The notes under the pieces: generated by a model
What the model was told of the DNA's origin: nothing
Seen by the model: only the letters and a program-made list of their open reading frames with translations
Database searches by the model: none
Assembly: GCF_021496665.1 (NCBI RefSeq)
Contig: NZ_CP071246.1
Span: 1,674,001 to 1,738,000 of the forward strand
Reading direction: 5' to 3'
Source: Corynebacterium sp. CNCTC7651
GTDB taxonomy: Bacteria; Actinomycetota; Actinomycetes; Mycobacteriales; Mycobacteriaceae
Length of the DNA stretch: 64,000 nucleotides
Made by a program: the position numbers and the translations under genes
Shown: positions 6,430-14,549 of the stretch, in pieces
How positions within the stretch are numbered: position 1 is the first letter of the stretch
How the letters are laid out: every line of letters begins with the position of its first letter

Positions 6430-8487
6430 ATGAAAAAACGTTACCTCCGTGTAGTTCTCGCCGCGCCGCTCTTTGCGGGCACGGCGGCCCTCGCTGCGGC
6501 CCCCGTGGCCACGGCTTTTATCGCGCCGGACGCGCACGTGGTGGCCCAGGCGACCACGCTTAGCGGCCCGCGGCTGTTTACCCAGCCCGTGACGGATGAC
6601 GCCGGGGTGCTCTCCCCCGGCGACGTCTCCAGGATTGAATCGGCGATTCAGCAGGTAAGCGCTGAGCGGGGCAAGTCCCTGCGCGTGGTGTTCATCGACT
6701 CGTTCGGCGGCCTGTCGCCGGAAGCGTGGGCGCAGCAGGCCGTGGACGCGAACGGCGCGAACACGGCGGTGCTGGTGGTCTCGCCGAACGAGAGCGCGTA
6801 CTACGTGGACGCGGGCGAGCAGTGGACCCAGTCCGAGGTGGACCGGATGAGCGACGCCGCGTACGGGCGCCTGACTGAGCGAGACTTTGCGGGCGCGGCG
6901 GTTGCGGCGGCTGAGGCTGCGGTGAGCGCCGGCGGTGCTGGCGGTGCTGGTGGCGCTGGTGGCACGGATAGCGGCTCCGGCGACGGCGGTTCCGGTGCCG
7001 GCTGGGTGGCCGGTGGCCTGGGCGTTGCCGCGCTTGCCGGTGGCGGCCTGTACGCCGCCACGCGCCGCGACACGAAGAAGCAGCAGACCAAGCAGCTGGA
7101 ATCCGCGAAGGCGCTGGACCCGGCGGACACGGATTCCTTGGGCCGCCTGCCAACGTCCACGCTGGAGCAGGTGGCGCGCGACGCGCTGGTCTCCGCCGAC
7201 GAGTCCATCACGCAGGGCAAGGAAGAGCTGCGCCTGGCCACGGCTGAGTTCGGCCCGGACCGCGTGCGCCCGTTCACCTCGGCGATGAATACGGCCACTT
7301 CCACGCTGCAGCGCGCCTTCAACACGCACCAGAAGCTGTACGACGCAATCCCGGAGACCGAGCCGGAGAAGCGCGCAATGCTGGTGGACATCATCTCCTC
7401 CTCCGGCCAGGCGGAGCAGGCGTTGCGCGACAAGACGAAGGAGTTCAACGACATGCGCGGCGTGCTCATGCGCGCGGACGAAGAGGTGGACAAGGTGCGT
7501 CAGCGCACCATCGACATCCGCGCCCGCCTGGAGCCCGCGCAGCGCACTTTGGATGACCTGCGCTCCCGCTACTCCGAGGACATGCTGCAATCCATCGCGG
7601 AGAACGTGGAGATCGCCTCCGAGTCGTTGGATGAGGCGGAGAAGCACCTGGACGAGGCCAGCCGCATTTCCAAGCAGGGCGCCGGCCGGCAGGGCTCGCT
7701 GATTGACATCCTGGCCAACGCCGCGCGCGCCGTGGACATCTCTGACAAGAACCTCGCCGCTATCGAGCACGCGGAGGACAACATCCGCACTGCCCAGAAC
7801 AACCTCCCGGCGCTGGTGAAGGAGATCCAGGACGAGCTGCGCGAGATCGAGCAGGTCAAGGGTGCACGGCAGCAGGGCGCGCGTATTGATGTCCAATCGC
7901 TCGACGACGTCGCCGAGCACGCACTTCGGGTGCTTGCAACCATGGATGCGCGCAAGGACCGCGACCCGCTGGCGCTCTACACCGAGCTGGCGGACGCGGA
8001 CGCGCGCATTGACCAGCAGCTGGCCATCGCCAAGGGCGCAGCTGGCGACCAGTCCCGAGCGCTGCAGCTCTTTGACCAGCAGATGCAGGTGGCAGCGGCC
8101 CAGATCCAGGGCGCGGAGGACTTGATCCGCTCGCGCGGTCGCATCATCGGCTCGCACGCACGCGGTTTGCTGGCGGAATCGAAACGCCAGTACGCGCAGG
8201 CGCACCAGCTGCGCACCCGGGACACCCGCGCGGCGATCGATTACGCCCGCGCAGCAACGGATACGGCCCGCCGCGCGGCGCAGGCCGCCAACAACGACAT
8301 TGACCGCTACCGCGCGGCCCAGAACCGCCAGACTGCGAATTCCATGGCGCAGGCGGTGCTGTGGGGCTCCATCCTCAGCGGCGGCTTCGGCGGCGGCAAC
8401 TACCGCGGCGGCTCCATGGGAGGCGGCGGCTTTGGCGGCGGCGGGTTCTCCGGCGGTGGCCCGATCGGCCGCGGCGGTACGTTCTAG
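6430..8487 (+). CDS. TPM-domain envelope protein with coiled coil and Gly-rich tail
   Basis: Exported membrane protein of 685 aa. It starts at the ATG at 6430 with a Lys/Arg signal sequence. Residues about 45-165 are a TPM domain (VTDDAGVLSPGDVSRIESAI, VVFIDSFGG, NTAVLVVSP). Then come a Gly/Ser linker, a membrane span near 195-215 (AGGLGVAALAGGGLYAATRR), about 400 residues of charged, heptad-like helix (many E, K, R, A, L) and a Gly-rich C-terminus (GGFGGGNYRGGSMGGGGFGGGG). This layout is known in corynebacteria and mycobacteria, but the function is undefined; an envelope or cell-surface assembly role is inferred. Its stop shares the bases CTAG with the converging gene's stop. Confidence 0.85.
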   Translation: MKKRYLRVVLAAPLFAGTAALAAAPVATAFIAPDAHVVAQATTLSGPRLFTQPVTDDAGVLSPGDVSRIESAIQQVSAERGKSLRVVFIDSFGGLSPEAWAQQAVDANGANTAVLVVSPNESAYYVDAGEQWTQSEVDRMSDAAYGRLTERDFAGAAVAAAEAAVSAGGAGGAGGAGGTDSGSGDGGSGAGWVAGGLGVAALAGGGLYAATRRDTKKQQTKQLESAKALDPADTDSLGRLPTSTLEQVARDALVSADESITQGKEELRLATAEFGPDRVRPFTSAMNTATSTLQRAFNTHQKLYDAIPETEPEKRAMLVDIISSSGQAEQALRDKTKEFNDMRGVLMRADEEVDKVRQRTIDIRARLEPAQRTLDDLRSRYSEDMLQSIAENVEIASESLDEAEKHLDEASRISKQGAGRQGSLIDILANAARAVDISDKNLAAIEHAEDNIRTAQNNLPALVKEIQDELREIEQVKGARQQGARIDVQSLDDVAEHALRVLATMDARKDRDPLALYTELADADARIDQQLAIAKGAAGDQSRALQLFDQQMQVAAAQIQGAEDLIRSRGRIIGSHARGLLAESKRQYAQAHQLRTRDTRAAIDYARAATDTARRAAQAANNDIDRYRAAQNRQTANSMAQAVLWGSILSGGFGGGNYRGGSMGGGGFGGGGFSGGGPIGRGGTF

Positions 8488-8918
8488 TACAGCGTTCGGC
8501 GGGTGGGGGCGTCGATCAGCGTCAGCGCCCAAGAGATGAAGGCGAGGTCCAGCGTGATCTCGCCTTCCGTGCCTTCTGCGCCTTCGGGCACCACCCGCAG
8601 GTTTCCGTTGGGCAGGCCGATGGTGGTTGCCACGAGGGCGCCGCGCTCATCGGTTACCGTGCGGCGCTTCTCCAGCAGGTTGCGGCCGGTGCGGCGGGCG
8701 AGGTAGCGGCGGCCGTCGCAGATCGCCTCGTAGCGCGACACGGTCACGCTGCGCTTCACCAGGCGGAACACGCGGCCGTCCGAAGCCACGGCGCGGACAT
8801 CCGCGGGGTTATCGGACACCACGCGCAGCGTCTCCGCGCCGAAGTTAAACGTCCCGGTGTGCTCGTTGTAGGAGGTGTCCCGGGGAGCGTCGACAAGCAC
8901 GGGCCCCTGCCAAATCAC
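8484..8918 (-). CDS. Hypothetical protein, beta-rich, paired with the next gene
   Basis: 144-aa soluble protein of unknown function. The start is the GTG at 8918, whose bases overlap the upstream gene's TGA (GTGA). It reads as alternating strands with turns (GTFNFGAETLRVVSDNP, GRVFRLVKRSVTVSRYEAICDGRRYLARRT, EGEITLDLAFISWALTLID). The pattern of a small repeated beta barrel and its resemblance in layout to its neighbour suggest a LURP1/tubby-like fold, but I cannot confirm this. No signal peptide. Confidence 0.7.
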   Translation of the reverse strand: MIWQGPVLVDAPRDTSYNEHTGTFNFGAETLRVVSDNPADVRAVASDGRVFRLVKRSVTVSRYEAICDGRRYLARRTGRNLLEKRRTVTDERGALVATTIGLPNGNLRVVPEGAEGTEGEITLDLAFISWALTLIDAPTRRTLY

Positions 8919-9421
8919 AGCAGGTACACCAGGAGGACGACGGCGGAGCACAGCGCAAGCAGCGCGATGATCGGCGTGGCCGAGGCGATTTGGCGGGCTT
9001 CCAGAAGCTCGCGGGAGAGCCAAGCTAGGCCGGCGATGTCGGTCGGCGGGAGGTCCGTCTCCCCCTCAAACTCCAGGATGGCCTTGCGCACGCCGGAGTT
9101 CTCGCGGGTGAACTGGCCGACTTTGTTACCGTACGCATCGTCGATGATCCAGTTCTTCGAGGTCTCCCCCACCATCGTGTACCCGCGGCCCTCAATGTCC
9201 ACGCGCACGCGGTCCCCGCGGCGCAGCGGATCCAGCGCGCGCACGATCTCCTGGCCGCCGCGGGTTGCCACAGCGCCGGACTCGGGCGAGGCGGTGAGAT
9301 CCCAGATCTCCCCGTTCACACTCGCGCGGTCATGCTGGAACACGCCCAGCACCTCCGGGCCCGCCTCCGCGAGCAGCTTCAGGTTTTCCTTGTCCGAACG
9401 GTCCCAGCTGACGTAGTGCAT
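8915..9421 (-). CDS. Hypothetical protein with C-terminal membrane anchor
   Basis: 168-aa protein of unknown function. The first 140 residues are hydrophilic and strand-rich (GRGYTMVGETSKNWIIDDAYGNKVGQF), with a motif order like that of the downstream gene. The last 22 residues (TPIIALLALCSAVVLLVYLL) form a single membrane segment right at the C-terminus, so it resembles a tail-anchored protein. It is coupled to the next gene by a 4-base overlap and lies 12 bases after the glyQS stop, so it is probably in the glyQS transcript. Confidence 0.7.
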   Translation of the reverse strand: MHYVSWDRSDKENLKLLAEAGPEVLGVFQHDRASVNGEIWDLTASPESGAVATRGGQEIVRALDPLRRGDRVRVDIEGRGYTMVGETSKNWIIDDAYGNKVGQFTRENSGVRKAILEFEGETDLPPTDIAGLAWLSRELLEARQIASATPIIALLALCSAVVLLVYLL

Positions 9422-9433
9422 CGCAGCGAACTC

Positions 9434-10816
9434 CTAGCAGCCGATCAGGCGCGCGGCCAGGTAGGACTCCAGCTCTGCCAGCGGCACGCGCTCCTGCTCC
9501 ATGGTGTCGCGCTCGCGCACGGTCACGGCCTGGTCCTCGAGCGTGTCAAAGTCATAGGTCACGCAGAACGGCGTACCAATCTCGTCCTGGCGGCGGTAAC
9601 GGCGGCCGATGGCACCGGACGTGTCGTAATCAACGTTCCAGTGCTGGCGCAGCGTGGCGGCCAGCTCCTCTGCCGGGCCGGAAAGCTCAGGCTTCTTGGA
9701 CAGCGGCAGCACGGCAACCTTCACCGGCGCCAGGCGGCGGTCCAGACGAAGGACAACGCGGGTGTCGGTGCCGCCCTTGGCGTTCGGCGCCTCTTCCTCG
9801 TCGTACGCGTCGATGAGGAAGGCCATCATCGCGCGGCCAAGGCCGGCGGCCGGCTCGATGCAGTACGGAATCCAGCGCTCGTTGGTCTCCTGGTCAAAGT
9901 AGGACAGGTCCTCGCCGGAGGCCTCGGCGTGCGTCTTCAGGTCGTAGTCCGTGCGGTTGGCCACGCCCTCCAGCTCGCCCCACTTGGAGCCGGTGAAGCC
10001 GAACGCGTACTCAATGTCCACGGTGCGCTTGGAGTAGTGGCTGAGCTTCTCCTTCGGGTGCTCGTACAGGCGCAGGTTTTCCGGGTCAATGCCCAGGTCC
10101 ACGTACCACTGGAAGCGGTTATCAATCCAGTACTGGTGCCACTCTTCGTCCTCGCCCGGCTTGACAAAGAACTCCATCTCCATCTGCTCGAACTCGCGGG
10201 TGCGGAAGATGAAGTTGCCCGGGGTGATCTCGTTGCGGAAGGACTTGCCGATGTTGGCGATGCCAAACGGCGGCTTCATGCGCGCAGACGTCATCACATT
10301 CTTGAAGTTGACGAAGATGCCCTGCGCGGTCTCCGGGCGCAGGTAGTGCAGCCCTTCCTCATCATCCACCGGGCCCAGGTAGGTCTTCATCAGGCCGGAG
10401 AACGCCTTCGGCTCGGTCCAGCTGCCCGGCTGGCCGGTCTCCGGGTCCGGAATATCGGCCAGGCCGTTTGCCGGCGGGTGGCCGTGCTTCTCCTCGTACG
10501 CCTCCAGCAGGTGGTCCGCGCGGTAGCGCTTGTGGGTGTGCAGGGACTCCACCAGCGGGTCCGTGAACACCTCAACGTGGCCGGACGCCACCCACACCTG
10601 GCGCGGGAGGATGATGGAGGTATCCACACCAACCGTGTCGCGGCGGGACTGCACCATGTGGCGCCACCACTGGCGCTTCAGGTTCTCCTTCAGCTCTACA
10701 CCCAGCGGGCCGTAATCCCACGCAGAACGGGTACCGCCGTAAATCTCACCCGCCGGGTACACCAGACCGCGGCGCTTGCAAAGGTTGACGACGGTATCAA
10801 TCGAGTTGGCTGGCAT
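9434..10816 (-). CDS. glyQS: Glycyl-tRNA synthetase (dimeric class II type)
   Basis: 460-aa class II enzyme charging tRNA-Gly. The start ATG at 10816 has GGGAGG seven bases ahead; an upstream ATG would add 12 unconserved residues. Diagnostic stretches are [16 protein letters not shown] near the start, [32 protein letters not shown] (motif 2 region), [25 protein letters not shown], and [16 protein letters not shown] before the C-terminal anticodon-binding domain. Length is normal for the alpha2 form. The smtB-zur genes are divergent from it. Confidence 0.97.
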   Translation of the reverse strand: MPANSIDTVVNLCKRRGLVYPAGEIYGGTRSAWDYGPLGVELKENLKRQWWRHMVQSRRDTVGVDTSIILPRQVWVASGHVEVFTDPLVESLHTHKRYRADHLLEAYEEKHGHPPANGLADIPDPETGQPGSWTEPKAFSGLMKTYLGPVDDEEGLHYLRPETAQGIFVNFKNVMTSARMKPPFGIANIGKSFRNEITPGNFIFRTREFEQMEMEFFVKPGEDEEWHQYWIDNRFQWYVDLGIDPENLRLYEHPKEKLSHYSKRTVDIEYAFGFTGSKWGELEGVANRTDYDLKTHAEASGEDLSYFDQETNERWIPYCIEPAAGLGRAMMAFLIDAYDEEEAPNAKGGTDTRVVLRLDRRLAPVKVAVLPLSKKPELSGPAEELAATLRQHWNVDYDTSGAIGRRYRRQDEIGTPFCVTYDFDTLEDQAVTVRERDTMEQERVPLAELESYLAARLIGC

Positions 10817-10973
10817 GAATTGAGCCTCCCTGGGAAACGGCGGGCAGAACACTAACGTGCATGAGTCTAGCGAACGCGTGTAACGGGTCTAAGAAAGTGA
10901 TGCCACGGCGCGCGCGAGTCCATTACAGTTTTTGGCGGGTAACAGTCGCCCACGGATTGAAGGGAGACGCGGG

Positions 10974-11411
10974 ATGCGCAACGCAGAGGCACTCACGCCT
11001 GCGGATGTCGCGCACGCCGCCAAGATCCTCAGCGCCCTGGATTCCGAGCTGCGCCTGCGCATTGTGCTCTTGCTTGCCGACGGGGAGCATGTCGTCCACC
11101 AGCTCGTCGATGCGCTGGGGAAATCCCAGCCCCTCATCTCCCAGCACCTGCGCGTGTTGAAGTCCGCCGGGCTCGTCGCGTCGCGGCGCGAGGGGCGCGA
11201 AGTGGTGTACACGCTGATCCAGCCCGCGGTGGTCGACGTCATCGAGCAGATTGCGGGGTTGGCTGCGGATGAGTTGAGTGTGCGTCGGCAAGCAAAAGTG
11301 CCCCCGGTACGCACCGGGTCCGGGGCGGCGATCATCTCCCCCACCACCGCCATCCGCCCGGACGAGGACCAGGGGCTCGCGCCGCAGACACCGCGGCCCC
11401 GGCACGATTAG
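10974..11411 (+). CDS. smtB: ArsR/SmtB-family metalloregulator upstream of zur
   Basis: 145-aa winged-helix repressor. The start ATG at 10974 follows AAGGGAG. The DNA-binding helix region is KSQPLISQHLRVLKSAGLVASRREGREVVYTL. The arsenic-type CxC pair is absent. His/Asp/Glu residues in the alpha-5 helix region (VVDVIEQIAGLAADE) could serve a zinc site. As with Rv2358-furB in mycobacteria, it lies immediately before zur, so a zinc-responsive role in regulating this pair is likely. The C-terminal 35 residues (Pro/Thr/Arg-rich) are probably disordered. Confidence 0.88.
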   Translation: MRNAEALTPADVAHAAKILSALDSELRLRIVLLLADGEHVVHQLVDALGKSQPLISQHLRVLKSAGLVASRREGREVVYTLIQPAVVDVIEQIAGLAADELSVRRQAKVPPVRTGSGAAIISPTTAIRPDEDQGLAPQTPRPRHD

Positions 11412-11433
11412 GGCGTGACTACGCTGGGCGAGT

Positions 11434-11889
11434 ATGTCCCAGAACACCCCGCAGCGCCGCACCCAGCCCATTCCTAAGCTCGGCCCGCGGATGACGCGGC
11501 AGCGCACCGCCGTGGTGGAGACGCTGCGGGCGGTGGACAGGTTCGCATCGCCGAAGGCGATCCATGAGGCGCTGGAGCAGCGCGGCGAAAAGGTGGGGTT
11601 GACCACGGTGTATCGCACGCTGCAGTCGCTGGCGGAGATAGGCGCGGTGGACGTGCTGCAAACGCCGGACGGGGAGACGCTGTACCGCCATTGCCTGACG
11701 GACCACCACCATCACCACCTGGTGTGCACCCGCTGCGGGCGAAGCGAAGAGGTTGAGGGCGGGCCCGTGGAGAAGTGGGCTGAACTGGTGGCGGCGCGCT
11801 ACGGGTACAAGCTGGTGGCGCACGACGCGGAAATTTACGGTGTGTGCCGCGCGTGCCAGGCGGCGATTGAGAACGAGGCTGCGGAGTAG
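11434..11889 (+). CDS. zur: Fur-family zinc uptake regulator
   Basis: 151-aa Fur-like repressor of zinc acquisition genes. The winged helix spans about residues 15-85 (RMTRQRTAVVETL, KAIHEALEQRGEKVGLTTVYRTLQSL). The metal-binding half has HHHHHLVCTRCG (regulatory His cluster plus the first Cys pair) and YGVCRACQ (second pair), forming the structural zinc site. It lies 22 bases after smtB, in the same orientation. Zur is favoured over Fur by the smtB neighbour and close fit to the actinobacterial FurB gene order. Confidence 0.9.
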   Translation: MSQNTPQRRTQPIPKLGPRMTRQRTAVVETLRAVDRFASPKAIHEALEQRGEKVGLTTVYRTLQSLAEIGAVDVLQTPDGETLYRHCLTDHHHHHLVCTRCGRSEEVEGGPVEKWAELVAARYGYKLVAHDAEIYGVCRACQAAIENEAAE

Positions 11890-11903
11890 CCGGGGATAGG
11901 TAG

Positions 11904-12698
11904 CTATTTCGCGAACTTGTCCACGGCCCCGCCGAAACGGCGGTCGCGCTTGGCGTATTCCAGCACGGCGTCGAACATGTGCTGCTGGGTGAAATCCGGG
12001 AACAGCGTGTCCTGGTACACCATTTCCGCGTATGCGGACTGCCAGAGCAGGAAGTTGGAGGTGCGCTTCTCGCCCGAGGGCCGCAGGAACAGGTCCACGT
12101 CCGGCATGTCCGGGCGGTAGAGGTAGCGGCTGATCGTCTGCTCCGTCACGTCCTCGGGGCGGATGAGGCCGGCGTTGGCATCGGCGACGAGTTTCCGGGA
12201 AGCGTCGATAAGCTCGGCCCTGCCGCCGTAGTTGATGCACATCGCGAGGGTGACCCCGGTGTTGTCTTTGGTGAGTGCTTCGGCTTCCTCGAGCTCGCGC
12301 AGGACGCTGCGCCACAGGCGCGGGCGACGGCCGGCCCAGACGATGCGGACGTTCTTCTCGTGCAGCTCATCGCGGTGGCGGCGCAGCACGTCGCGGGAGA
12401 AGCCCATGAGGAAGCGGACCTCCGAGTGGGAGCGGCGCCAGTTTTCCGTGGAGAATGCGTAGGCGGAGAGCCATTCCACCCCGCCGAGCGCGATGCAGGC
12501 ATCGATGCAGTCCATGAGCACCGCCTCGCCGCGGCGGTGGCCCTCCGTGCGCGGCAGGCCGCGTTCCTGCGCCCAGCGGCCGTTGCCGTCCATAACCAGC
12601 GCGATGTGGCGGGGGATGAATTCCGGATCGATCTGCGGAGGCTGCGGTTGTTGCGGATGCTGCGGTTGCGCGGGAGGCTGGGCGGGTGGCTGGGTCAT
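11904..12698 (-). CDS. uppS: Isoprenyl transferase (cis-prenyl diphosphate synthase)
   Basis: 264-aa enzyme that condenses IPP to make the C50/C55 polyprenyl carrier for cell-wall and arabinogalactan synthesis. Motifs: [17 protein letters not shown] (catalytic Asp and diphosphate grip), [32 protein letters not shown] and [27 protein letters not shown]. The first 20 residues are a Pro/Gln-rich extension ([20 protein letters not shown]) not found in most family members. recO starts the transcript ahead of it and the spacing is 7 bases. Confidence 0.96.
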   Translation of the reverse strand: MTQPPAQPPAQPQHPQQPQPPQIDPEFIPRHIALVMDGNGRWAQERGLPRTEGHRRGEAVLMDCIDACIALGGVEWLSAYAFSTENWRRSHSEVRFLMGFSRDVLRRHRDELHEKNVRIVWAGRRPRLWRSVLRELEEAEALTKDNTGVTLAMCINYGGRAELIDASRKLVADANAGLIRPEDVTEQTISRYLYRPDMPDVDLFLRPSGEKRTSNFLLWQSAYAEMVYQDTLFPDFTQQHMFDAVLEYAKRDRRFGGAVDKFAK

Positions 12699-12705
12699 TG
12701 CCTTA

Positions 12706-13443
12706 TTATGCCTGCTCCATCACCCGCAGCGAGCTCACGCCCGTCTCCAGGTTGAACTGCAGGTGAGCGGAGGTAGCGCGGTGCACCTGCGCGACGTGGT
12801 CCGCGCCGGCGGCGTGCCCGTGCTGCAGCAGCCACATGGTGTGCAGCGCCTCACGATCCATGTCGAAGGAGCCGGGCGGGCGGCAGTTGGTGCACACCGC
12901 GCCGCCGACGGCCGGGTTGAACGCCTTGTGCGGGCCGGGAGCTGCGCAGTTGGCGCAGTTGAACAGGCTCAATCCCCAGCCGGCGTGGTGCGTGGCCTGG
13001 AGGATGAAGGCGTCGAGCGCGAGCGTGGGGTGGTCGCCGGCGCGCAGGCGGTTCAGGGCCGCGCCGACAAGGTCGAAGAGCTGCGGATCCGCCTCATCGA
13101 ACGCGAGCTTTTCCGCGGTTTCCATGACCGCGCAGGCGGCGGTGTAGCGGTCAAAATCGTCCACAATCTGGTGGCCGTAGTACGTCACGGTGTCCGCGCC
13201 AGTGATGGTTGCCAGGCCGCGGGACGGGTCGCGCGGCGGGTAGACCTGCACGTCAATGTCCACGAACGGCTGGAGACGTGAGCCGAAGCGCGATTTTGCT
13301 TTGCGCACGCCTTTGGCCACGCCGCGGACCAGGCCGTGGTTTCTGGTGAGCAGGACGATCACGCGGTCCGCCTCCCCGAAATCGTAGGTGCGGACCACTA
13401 GCGCGCGGTCGCGCCAGGAGGGCCTAGAAGCCAAGGCGGCCAA
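12706..13443 (-). CDS. recO: DNA repair protein RecO
   Basis: 245-aa recombination mediator that loads RecA on gaps with RecR. The N-terminal OB domain reads [45 protein letters not shown] zinc-finger-like set follows near residue 175 ([23 protein letters not shown]). The start is the TTG at 13443, 20 bases inside the end of era; a second TTG nine bases later is possible. Order era-recO-uppS is standard for the group. Confidence 0.95.
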   Translation of the reverse strand: MAALASRPSWRDRALVVRTYDFGEADRVIVLLTRNHGLVRGVAKGVRKAKSRFGSRLQPFVDIDVQVYPPRDPSRGLATITGADTVTYYGHQIVDDFDRYTAACAVMETAEKLAFDEADPQLFDLVGAALNRLRAGDHPTLALDAFILQATHHAGWGLSLFNCANCAAPGPHKAFNPAVGGAVCTNCRPPGSFDMDREALHTMWLLQHGHAAGADHVAQVHRATSAHLQFNLETGVSSLRVMEQA

Positions 13444-14431
13444 GCGCCTTCGGGTCGGACTGCCAGTTCTTCAGCACCTTGATGCGCAGATCCAGGTACA
13501 CGTTCTGGCCTAGCAAGTCCACGATCTGGCGGCGCGCGCGGTGCGTGATGCCGCTCAGGCGGCGGCCATCCGGGCCCTCCAGAATGCGCTTCTGGCCGGG
13601 GCGCTCCAGGTAGATCACGGCGTAGATCATCATGCGCTCCGGGTTCTCCGGATCCGGGTGCATCTCATCAATCTGGACGGCCACGGAGTGCGGCAGCTCC
13701 TCGCGCAGGCCCTGGAGCGCTTCCTCGCGGATCAGCTCCGCGATGCGGGTCTCCATGTCCTCATCCGTCGTGTCGCCCTCCGGGTAGAAGCGCGGGCCTT
13801 CCGGCAGCTGGCTAATCAGCACGTCTAGCAGCACGTCCAGCTGCACCTGCGCGGTGGCGGAGACGGGCACGACCTCACTGTCCTCGCCGAGCAGCTCGTG
13901 CAGCTCAATCAGGCGCTCCCCCACCACGTCGCGCGGCACCTTGTCCAGCTTGGTCACAATGCCCACGATGGGCGCATTCGGCTTCACGGCGCGGATCTGC
14001 TCGTAGATGAAGCGGTCTCCCGGACCCAGCTTCTCATCCGCCGGGACGGTGAACCCGATGACGTCCACGTCCGCGTACGTGTCCTTCACTACGTCGTTTA
14101 GGCGCTCGCCGAGCAGGGTGCGGGGGCGGTGGATGCCAGGCGTATCGACGACAATCACCTGCGCATCCTCCCGATTAACAATGCCGCGGATGGGGTGGCG
14201 GGTGGTCTCCGGCTGGTCCGCCATGATCGCAATCTTCTCCCCCACCAGCGCGTTCGTCAGCGTGGACTTGCCGGTGTTCGGGCGCCCCACAAACCCCACG
14301 AACCCGGAGCGGAAGCCCTCGGGCGTGTCGGTGAAGCCGGCGTAGTTGGCGTCTGCGCTGGCGTTGGCGTTCGCGTCCGCTGGCAGGTCGGCTTCGTCGA
14401 AATCTGGGAAGTCGGGGAAGTTGTCGCTCAT
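13424..14431 (-). CDS. era: GTPase Era
   Basis: 335-aa GTPase that binds 16S rRNA and assists 30S assembly. G1 is GRPNTGKST, G3 DTPGIH, G4 TKLDK, and the C-terminal KH domain holds the VIYLERPGQKRILEGPDGRRL stretch. The first 40 residues are an acidic, low-complexity leader (DFPDFDEADLPADANANASADAN) before the G domain. The start ATG at 14431 is chosen over upstream in-frame starts that give no family similarity. The upstream gene in the usual cluster, corC, is 3.7 kb away. Confidence 0.96.
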   Translation of the reverse strand: MSDNFPDFPDFDEADLPADANANASADANYAGFTDTPEGFRSGFVGFVGRPNTGKSTLTNALVGEKIAIMADQPETTRHPIRGIVNREDAQVIVVDTPGIHRPRTLLGERLNDVVKDTYADVDVIGFTVPADEKLGPGDRFIYEQIRAVKPNAPIVGIVTKLDKVPRDVVGERLIELHELLGEDSEVVPVSATAQVQLDVLLDVLISQLPEGPRFYPEGDTTDEDMETRIAELIREEALQGLREELPHSVAVQIDEMHPDPENPERMMIYAVIYLERPGQKRILEGPDGRRLSGITHRARRQIVDLLGQNVYLDLRIKVLKNWQSDPKALGRLGF

Positions 14432-14549
14432 ACCGCGCGATTCTACTGGTTGCTCAGGTGGGCACCGCGCGCCTTGCTGCGCTGCGGCACGGCATAGACT
14501 TTGGGAGCAGATCCCGTGCCAATTTTCCGAGCAGACAGGAGCGCTGGTG

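Noticed and set aside
6371-6431. Upstream ATG start for dgt
   Set aside because: It would overlap the start of the divergent TPM gene and adds an unconserved leader; GTG 6371 gives the family-like N-terminus.
6376-8532. 718-codon minus-strand frame opposite the TPM gene
   Set aside because: Low-complexity Leu/Arg/Val composition typical of antisense GC-rich shadow; no start signal.
9332-10855. 507-codon plus-strand frame opposite glyQS
   Set aside because: Antisense shadow of a strongly conserved synthetase gene.
11698-11725. Run of His codons in zur looking like a tag
   Set aside because: DHHHHHLVC is a normal Fur-family metal-binding stretch.
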